Part shown: one piece after another, positions 7,653 through 12,253 of the stretch | Layout: every line of letters begins with the position of its first letter | How positions within the stretch are numbered: the stretch's first letter is position 1 | Origin: Candidatus Aminicenantota bacterium | GTDB taxonomy: Bacteria; Acidobacteriota; Aminicenantia; UBA2199 | Length of the DNA stretch: 12,253 nt | Reading direction: 5' to 3' | Assembly (NCBI GenBank): GCA_020355945.1 | Contig: CP070627.1 | Span: forward strand, 5,753,405-5,765,657 | The notes under the pieces: model-generated | Database searches by the model: none | What the model was told of the DNA's origin: nothing | What the model saw: the letters and a program-made list of their open reading frames with translations, nothing else | Program-made: the position numbers and the translations under genes

Positions 7653-7691
7653 TTAAAATAAAATCAACCCAAAAATACAACTAATGGAGTA

Positions 7692-7719
7692 TTGACAAAA
7701 TTTAAAATTATGCTACAAT
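7692..7719 (+). promoter_or_regulatory. Sigma70-type promoter of the two-gene secreted operon
   Basis: TTGACA (7692-7697), a 16-base spacer and TACAAT (7714-7719) give a near-consensus promoter. Start of transcription is expected near 7726, leaving a leader of about 57 bases to the ATG at 7783. An operator-like dyad and half-site lie just upstream. Confidence 0.75.
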
Positions 7720-7782
7720 GCATCTTTAAGTAAGATTGATTTTGCTTTCAAAATCAAAAAGAACTTAGGAGGAAGATTAAAA

Positions 7783-8553
7783 ATGAAGGTTAATGTGAAA
7801 ACTAAACAGGGAAGATTAAGAATGGTTGAATTCTTAATCGCTTTGGTACTGGTGATTGGCATTAGTTTCCCAGCTCATTCGGTATGGGTTGGCGGTTATT
7901 ATGATGGAGCCGATACCGGGAATTGTAGACCGGTGGTGGAGGCATTCTTAAATAACATTAATGCTTCTGTCATTGAGGGACCTTTTGAAGGCAGAGTTGC
8001 CAATTTTGATTCTGATAACGATAACTGGAACAGCAATCCACCAGGCTTTGATTGGTACGATTTTGGATTTGTATGTGCACATGGAAATCAGTGGAGGTTT
8101 GAGATGGTTAACGGTATGGTTAATCTAAATTCTGCCGGATTCGGAAGCAGTGCTGCTCAAGGATGGGGCGATGACTTTTTAGAGTGGGTGGTTCTCTATT
8201 CATGTCTGGTCGTAGCTTCCCCTCTTGAAAATCCTCAACCCAATTGGTGGTCTGTATGGAAAGATGATCCCAATGATGTTTTTGATGGGTTGCATATCTT
8301 AAATGGTTTCCGTACCAATGCCTGGGTCCCTCCTGCACAAACCGTAGCGTCTCAGTATGCCCGAAAATTAAACAATGGCGAATACATTTTATATGCATGG
8401 TTTGATGCTGTGACCCAGTATGGTTGGTGGTGGCTTTTTGGCAACGATAGAGCATCGTCTGTATTTTGGGATAGTAATCGATATGATACAATGTCCAGCT
8501 TCTCTCCTGACCCACCAACAGAGACAATCTTTGTCATTCGGTACATGAATTAA
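7783..8553 (+). CDS. Exported DUF6345-like protein with caspase-like His-Gly / Ser-Cys motifs
   Basis: 256 residues. A basic N-terminus (K2, K6, K8, R11, R13) and hydrophobic core (FLIALVLVIGISFPAHS, 17-33) form a Sec signal peptide, with cleavage likely after A31 or S33. The mature protein is rich in Trp and Asp/Asn. Motifs: FVCAHGN at 96-102 and VLYSCLVV at 137-144, the His-Gly and (Ser)-Cys strand ends seen in clan CD (caspase/gingipain-type) folds, then GLHILNGFRT at 169-178, which resembles the conserved GLH-LLGF-T segment I associate with DUF6345. Candidate dyad: H100 and C141. I infer a periplasmic or secreted hydrolase-like or recognition protein; activity is unproven. SD AGGAGG (7767-7772) lies 10 bases from the ATG; an inner ATG at 7822 has a weaker site and would lose the basic n-region. 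It is the first gene of a two-gene operon, followed after 16 bases by a propeptide-like protein. Confidence 0.7.
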   Translation: MKVNVKTKQGRLRMVEFLIALVLVIGISFPAHSVWVGGYYDGADTGNCRPVVEAFLNNINASVIEGPFEGRVANFDSDNDNWNSNPPGFDWYDFGFVCAHGNQWRFEMVNGMVNLNSAGFGSSAAQGWGDDFLEWVVLYSCLVVASPLENPQPNWWSVWKDDPNDVFDGLHILNGFRTNAWVPPAQTVASQYARKLNNGEYILYAWFDAVTQYGWWWLFGNDRASSVFWDSNRYDTMSSFSPDPPTETIFVIRYMN

Positions 8554-8569
8554 AAAAAGGAGATTAAAA

Positions 8570-9451
8570 ATGAAGAAGAATATTTTGATATTAATATCAG
8601 TTGTGTTGATGATTACAGGTTATGTATTTGCCGAAGTTACAGTAATATTCGATAGTTCTTATAGTGATGTTGATACTTCAGTATTAAAAAATTCCTATAT
8701 TGAAATATTTCCTAATTTGACTTTTGCAGAAGCTGATTCGATTGCACAAGATGTATTTGCATATACAGGTACTTCCTTATTCCTCGATGAACACCATGGT
8801 ACTGCAAATAATCTAATCTATAGAAACAATGATAATTCGGCAAGATTTCAGATTAACCAGGTTACAGGCGATATATTTTATCAGGAATATATCGAATCAG
8901 ATGGTGATACCCCTGGATTACCACCAAAAAACAAAGCCCTCTCTCTTGCAAAGAAACATCTAAAGGCCCTGGGGCTGTTTAAGGATAAAATGCACTTTAA
9001 TGGAGTAAATACAGTCAAAGAGGATGTCGTCAATGGTCAAACCGGTCAAACCATAGGAAGTTATAACAAGCAGAGAATCGTTAGTTTTTCAAGAAAATTA
9101 GGTGGCATTCCAGTAGCGGGCGCATCTCGAGTAGTGGTGATTTTGGGACGCAACGGAGAATTGGCCGGGCTTACTGTCAGATGGATGGATGTGGAATCCG
9201 TAAAGATTCCAGGAGTGATAAAAAGTTCTGAGATAAAGAATCATTTGAAGGATAAATTAAAAGTGAAGCACAAAAATTCAGATTCTGTTTTGGTGAAAAA
9301 GTCAGACCTGGTCCTTTATGATGATGGCAAAGGAGTGATTGAACCTGTGCTGCTTTTACAGGGAGAATTAACTAATAATGGAGTCAGCTTTGCCTACAAT
9401 TGGATAATACCGGTATTGACTGAGCCAAAAGCCGATTATCCCGGAAATTAA
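8570..9451 (+). CDS. Exported PepSY/FTP propeptide-like protein (3' end probably frameshifted)
   Basis: 293 residues as read. The signal peptide MKKNILILISVVLMITGYVFA is likely cleaved after A21. Residues 118-210 resemble a PepSY/FTP-type propeptide module: an Ala-Leu-rich helix NKALSLAKKHLKALGLF, then YNKQRIVSFSRKLGGIPVAG and ASRVVVILGRNGELAGLTVR, a pattern common in pro-domains of thermolysin-like and other secreted enzymes. The remainder (258-284) forms short beta-like stretches (VLLLQGELTNNGVSFAYNWI). No catalytic motif is visible. Lying 16 bases after the caspase-like gene (SD AGGAG at 8558-8562, 7-base spacing), it is plausibly a separately encoded chaperone or inhibitor of that protein; this is inference. 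The stop at 9449-9451 appears premature: a one-base change in the CCCGG run at 9440-9444 would restore 18 more protein-like codons. Confidence 0.75.
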   Translation: MKKNILILISVVLMITGYVFAEVTVIFDSSYSDVDTSVLKNSYIEIFPNLTFAEADSIAQDVFAYTGTSLFLDEHHGTANNLIYRNNDNSARFQINQVTGDIFYQEYIESDGDTPGLPPKNKALSLAKKHLKALGLFKDKMHFNGVNTVKEDVVNGQTGQTIGSYNKQRIVSFSRKLGGIPVAGASRVVVILGRNGELAGLTVRWMDVESVKIPGVIKSSEIKNHLKDKLKVKHKNSDSVLVKKSDLVLYDDGKGVIEPVLLLQGELTNNGVSFAYNWIIPVLTEPKADYPGN

Positions 9452-9500
9452 GCAAGCCCTTGCACGAATAATAAGTGAGGGTGAGATAAAACAAAATTAA
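9444..9500 (+). other. Out-of-frame 3' tail of the preceding gene
   Basis: If one G of the GG at 9443-9444 is skipped, the reading frame goes from ADYP straight into EIKQALARIISEGEIKQN and ends at TAA 9498-9500. This amphipathic, helix-like ending is far more protein-like than the short PGN ending actually read, and it falls before the terminator. It indicates a one-base insertion in the lineage, a sequence error, or less likely a programmed shift. Confidence 0.6.
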
Positions 9501-9554
9501 GAAAATTAGAATGATAGCAAAATCAAACTTACTCATTGTGTGGTAGTCATAGAC

Positions 9555-9603
9555 GGAGGCGATGGATTTTGGTCTGACCCAAATTCATCGCCTTCTTATT
9601 TTT
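9555..9603 (+). terminator. Intrinsic terminator of the secreted-protein operon
   Basis: The arms at 9555-9572 and 9579-9595 pair over most of their length (GGCGATGGATTTTGG against CCAAATTCATCGCC, with one G·T wobble and one bulged T) around a 6-base loop, followed by TTATTTTT (9596-9603). This is a strong rho-independent terminator for the plus-strand operon. Reading leftward there is no T-run, so it is unlikely to serve the convergent minus-strand gene. Confidence 0.85.
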
Positions 9604-9647
9604 ACCTATCGCGTTCCGCCCCCCAAAAAAAATTTTTATCCCGGTTT

Positions 9648-11303
9648 TTAGGGTTCCTCCGTATCCGTCAGTTCATCACCGATGACCCGAACCAGTGCGG
9701 TTTCGGTTTTTCCATTCACCAGGACAAAATAGGGTTTGCATCGAGGGGCTTTCCTTCCTTTTTTATCAAATTGGATTTCTATTTTCTCTTGCTCAGGCAC
9801 CAACGATTGGGTTTTAATGCTGATCACTTCCCGGTCATCCTTTACCCAGAGTTTGTATAAATCCAGGTCTTGATTTAAGAAATTCTCGGGAAGGAGAACC
9901 GTGTAGATTATGTCTTTTTTGTTTTTTTCCACCTGGATAATGCGGGCCTGTTGACAGGAGAGCCGGGCTTTTACCAGGGGAGTTTGGGTAATTAAGTTTA
10001 CTGCCACGATTTCTTTTTCAATATGACTCATTTCAAGATAGCGTTTATTTTTTTCCAGGGAACGCAGGGAGTGGATAAAGACATTGTTTCGTTTGGATTT
10101 GATCGTGATAGTTCGCGTGCGGCCTTTTAAACCCGGCAGGTCCGGGAAGGAGATTTCATAGTATGCCCGCTGCATATGGTCCAGGGTTTTGATAATTACT
10201 TCATTCTTCCCTTCCAGGTATTTACCACCGCTTTCTACTGCCAGGTATCTCAGCCAATCTTCACCTGAAATGGACTTTTCGCTGTCAAAATAAGATGTGG
10301 GAGAATTGGCAGCGGAACTGTTGGCATCTCTATGTTGAGTGATTAAAGTGGTATCGTCATGCACGCCCATAGGATTGACAATAAAAAGCACAGCCCCACT
10401 TTTTCCAAGATATTTGGCTATTTTTTTCAGATGAAATTTATACAGTGAACTTCCTCCCATTAATTTTCCCCTCATGGATTTGGATAATCCCTCGGTAAAA
10501 AAATAGACAAATTTATTGTCTTCGATGGAATTGAACATAAGATAAAGGGTTTTAAAGGAATTAAAAAAACTCCTGGCTTTTCTCAAATAAAATGTAGCGG
10601 CTAATTCATTTAATAAGATCTTGCCACGTGAATTACGTGAAGAAAACCAACCCTGGTTCCCTGCCCCTTGCTGCCTTCCGGTTCCGCCCTGCCTACTGGT
10701 GCCCTGCCTACTGGCACCAAAAAATTTCTCATGGCCCAGGTTTCGATCGTTGGGTTTTCCTTTTACCTTTTTATCAATTTTACGTAATGTTTCCTCTTTA
10801 TTTGCGCTGGGCCCGTATATATAGTTCAGCCCTTTAAAGGGTTCGATAGAGAGTACAACAAATTGCGCACCCGGTTCTGAGCTGGTAACAATTTTTTGGG
10901 CAATCTCCTTTGAGCGTTTGGTGCAGGTTATAGCAGACATAGCCACATCAAACAACAGGAAAATAGTATTATTTTTCAATACCGGGAGAGGTTGGGTTTC
11001 TTTTTTTTGTACTTCTGGCGGCTGCCCGGGACCACTCCCTGTTTGCTGAGATGCGATAAACGCGCGTTTGTAGAAGGTAAAGGTCTCAATCCTCCGGTTA
11101 TTCAACCATACTTCAATATCTGTTTTTTTAAGGTCAATAATAGGATTACCATCCTTATCCACGGCAAATATGGGAGCCTGCCACCAATTGACCTCCACAC
11201 TCTCAACAATGGGTTTATGTCCGGGTTGCTCTTGCGAATAGCCAACGATTGAAAAAACAACAGCCGTGATTATTGCAGTCAGCAATAATAAAACTTTTTT
11301 CAT
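9648..11303 (-). CDS. Secreted VWFA-related (Acidobacterial-type) protein
   Basis: 551 residues with a signal peptide (MKKVLLLLTAIITAVVFSIVGYS, cleavage near S23). Residues 34-80 match the opening of VWFA-related Acidobacterial-domain proteins: a VEVNWWQAPIFAVDKDGNPI strand followed by DLKKTDIEVWLNNRRIETFT, equivalent to the usual 'DKKGNPVTDLKKEDFEVYEDG' pattern. A VWA-like core follows: IFLLFDVAMSAI at 114-125 stands where D-x-S-x-S should be, and YFFTEGLSKS at 267-276 where a T-D-G loop is usual, so the metal site looks degenerate. A Gly/Arg/Gln-rich insert occupies 197-227. YYEISFPDLPG at 381-391 begins the typical family C-terminal part. It is probably periplasmic or outer-surface; the function of the family is not known. 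SD AGGAG at 11309-11313 is 5 bases from the ATG. The gene is divergent from the phosphoribosyltransferase and convergent with the secreted operon. I see no hairpin plus T-run terminator after its stop. Confidence 0.8.
   Translation of the reverse strand: MKKVLLLLTAIITAVVFSIVGYSQEQPGHKPIVESVEVNWWQAPIFAVDKDGNPIIDLKKTDIEVWLNNRRIETFTFYKRAFIASQQTGSGPGQPPEVQKKETQPLPVLKNNTIFLLFDVAMSAITCTKRSKEIAQKIVTSSEPGAQFVVLSIEPFKGLNYIYGPSANKEETLRKIDKKVKGKPNDRNLGHEKFFGASRQGTSRQGGTGRQQGAGNQGWFSSRNSRGKILLNELAATFYLRKARSFFNSFKTLYLMFNSIEDNKFVYFFTEGLSKSMRGKLMGGSSLYKFHLKKIAKYLGKSGAVLFIVNPMGVHDDTTLITQHRDANSSAANSPTSYFDSEKSISGEDWLRYLAVESGGKYLEGKNEVIIKTLDHMQRAYYEISFPDLPGLKGRTRTITIKSKRNNVFIHSLRSLEKNKRYLEMSHIEKEIVAVNLITQTPLVKARLSCQQARIIQVEKNKKDIIYTVLLPENFLNQDLDLYKLWVKDDREVISIKTQSLVPEQEKIEIQFDKKGRKAPRCKPYFVLVNGKTETALVRVIGDELTDTEEP
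10686..10715 (-). repeat. 15-bp tandem duplication inside the VWFA-related gene
   Basis: Two adjacent copies of GCCCTGCCTACTGGT/C (10686-10700 and 10701-10715) differ at one base and encode ASRQG-TSRQG on the minus strand. More degenerate units (GTGRQ, GAGNQG) follow in the protein. The period is a multiple of three, so expansion keeps the frame. Confidence 0.85.
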
Positions 11304-11423
11304 TTCATCTCCTGGAAGATTTTTTATTAATTAAACCTCTCTTTTTAATACGGAAGGAATACTTAATTATGGACCGGTTTGTTTTAAAAAAAAGACAGGC
11401 AAAAAAATGGAAAAAAATTTCTA

Positions 11424-11452
11424 TTGACACTATTTTTAAATCATATTACAAT
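11424..11452 (+). promoter_or_regulatory. Sigma70-type promoter of the phosphoribosyltransferase gene
   Basis: TTGACA (11424-11429), a 17-base spacer and TACAAT (11447-11452) form a near-consensus promoter with the same hexamers as the one at 7692. Transcription should start near 11459, giving a leader of only about 17 bases that is almost entirely ribosome binding site (AAGGA at 11464-11468). The surrounding 11304-11475 gap is A/T-rich; no clear promoter for the divergent gene could be picked out. Confidence 0.8.
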
Positions 11453-11475
11453 TTATAAGAAAGAAGGATACACAG

Positions 11476-12177
11476 ATGGCACAGTCACCAGGAAAAATTA
11501 TTGATCTGCCGGAGCTGCGCAATAAAAAGAGGGTCTTTGTCGATCGAGCGGATGCCGGTGAAGTTTTAGCTGATATGCTGAAGGATTATCAACATTCTTC
11601 CGCCCTGATCATGGCCATCCCTGCCGGGGGTGTTCCTGTGGCCCTGAGCATGGCCCAGCAGTTAGACCTTGCCGTGTCTGTGGCAGTGGTCAGTAAAATT
11701 ACTTTACCCTGGAACACCGAAGCAGGTTACGGTGCCGTGGCGTTTGATGGCACGGTTCGCTTAAATGACTCATTACTGCCCCGTTTGGGATTAACTCGTG
11801 AACAAATTGATCAGGGAATTCATCACACCCGCCAGAAGGTTCAACACCGGGTGGACCGGTTCTCTCAAAAGCTGCCATTCCCAAATTTAAAAAATAAGCA
11901 CGTTTTTTTAGTGGATGATGGATTGGCATCCGGGTTTACCCTGTTGACTGCCGTGGAAGCGATGAAAAAGGCAGGAGTTGGCACACTAAATATTGCTGTC
12001 CCTACCGGACACCTGGAATCGCTCCACCGAGTCTCTGAGCAGGTGAATGCCATTTACTGTCCCAATACCAGGAAAGGTTTTATCTTTGCTGTGGCCGATG
12101 CCTATGAAAGATGGTCAGATATCAGGGAAGAGGAACTGTTTGAGATGATCAACGGACTGGGAAGCAGCATTACTTGA
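11476..12177 (+). CDS. Predicted phosphoribosyltransferase (PRTase type I fold)
   Basis: 233 residues, no signal peptide, cytosolic. The PRPP-binding motif is VFLVDDGLASGFT at 143-155, matching the type I consensus V-x-LVDDG-I/L-A/T-T/S-G-x-T, with S152 where many members have Thr. PAGGVPVA at 49-56 supplies the N-terminal phosphate-binding loop, and VFVDRADAGEVLADML at 20-35 matches the 'F.DR.DAG..LA..L' opening of the predicted PRTase group COG1926, whose members are not assigned to a specific nucleobase. The PRTase fold call is firm; the substrate cannot be inferred from the sequence or from its neighbours. The start is supported by AAGGA 7 bases upstream and a near-consensus promoter. A TGA stop is followed at once by TAA. 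Confidence 0.88.
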   Translation: MAQSPGKIIDLPELRNKKRVFVDRADAGEVLADMLKDYQHSSALIMAIPAGGVPVALSMAQQLDLAVSVAVVSKITLPWNTEAGYGAVAFDGTVRLNDSLLPRLGLTREQIDQGIHHTRQKVQHRVDRFSQKLPFPNLKNKHVFLVDDGLASGFTLLTAVEAMKKAGVGTLNIAVPTGHLESLHRVSEQVNAIYCPNTRKGFIFAVADAYERWSDIREEELFEMINGLGSSIT

Positions 12178-12181
12178 TAAT

Positions 12182-12253
12182 CAAAAGTTTTTGCGGGGTG
12201 CAGATGCGTCACGGCAGTTTTTTCAAAAAGCGCCCCTGCCCGCCGGAGGCAAA
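12182..12253 (+). repeat. Intergenic repeat, copy B (may continue past the right edge)
   Basis: It begins CAAAAGTTTTTG five bases after the phosphoribosyltransferase stop, contains TTTTTTCAAAAAG and ends CCCGCCGGAGGCAAA at the window edge. These blocks are in the same order and orientation relative to transcription as in copy A (3817-3877, minus). The middle differs: GGGGTGC and GCGCCCC can pair as an outer stem, whereas copy A has the GAACC/GGTTC hairpin. It follows a stop codon and could also act as a transcript 3' end. Confidence 0.65.

Noticed and set aside
9618..9650. A/T run after the VWFA-related stop as a terminator
   Set aside because: The minus strand has AAAAATTTTTTTT but no GC stem in front of it.
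11273..11458. A 61-codon plus-strand frame, including an inner 29-codon version from 11373
   Set aside because: It overlaps the start of the VWFA-related gene and the promoter of the phosphoribosyltransferase, has a poor ribosome site, and is largely Lys/Phe from A/T runs.
1..12253. CRISPR array, tRNA, rRNA, transposase or phage genes
   Set aside because: No regularly spaced repeat series, cloverleaf, rRNA-like tract or recombinase motif was found on either strand.

Overview
The window reads as a chromosomal segment from a Gram-negative-type bacterium, most likely an uncultured Acidobacteriota/Aminicenantes-like lineage. That placement is tentative. It rests mainly on the secreted protein at 9648-11303, whose layout matches the 'VWFA-related' family typical of Acidobacteria, and on the general look of the genes. 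There is no rRNA or other firm taxonomic marker.

Left half (1-7405, all minus strand): a four-gene stress/sporulation-type kinase cluster, transcribed right to left. The order is a PrkA/YeaG-family AAA+ serine protein kinase (5336-7405), a YeaH/YhbH (DUF444) von Willebrand-type protein (3902-5275), a SpoVR/YcgB-family protein (2164-3804), and a second, divergent PrkA-family protein (1-2162) that runs off the left edge. The first three are the well-known yeaG-yeaH-ycgB / prkA-yhbH-spoVR set. The fourth is an extra PrkA paralogue placed one base after the spoVR stop. The yeaH-spoVR spacer carries two hairpins, one inside a repeat that recurs at the right edge of the window.

Middle (7406-9647): a regulatory gap with palindromes and a decayed FtsX/MacB-type ABC permease fragment (7497-7652, minus). 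It is followed by a clear sigma70-type promoter driving two exported proteins. The first (7783-8553) looks like a DUF6345-type, caspase-fold-like protein with His-Gly and Ser-Cys motifs. The second (8570-9451) has a PepSY/FTP propeptide-like region. The second gene appears to have lost its last ~18 codons through a +1 frame disruption near 9443. A strong hairpin plus T-tract terminates this operon.

Right part (9648-12253): a minus-strand secreted VWFA-related protein with a degenerate metal site and a 15-bp tandem duplication, then a divergent, near-consensus promoter and a predicted phosphoribosyltransferase (11476-12177). The window ends in the second copy of the intergenic repeat. No tRNA, rRNA, CRISPR array, transposase or integrase was seen.
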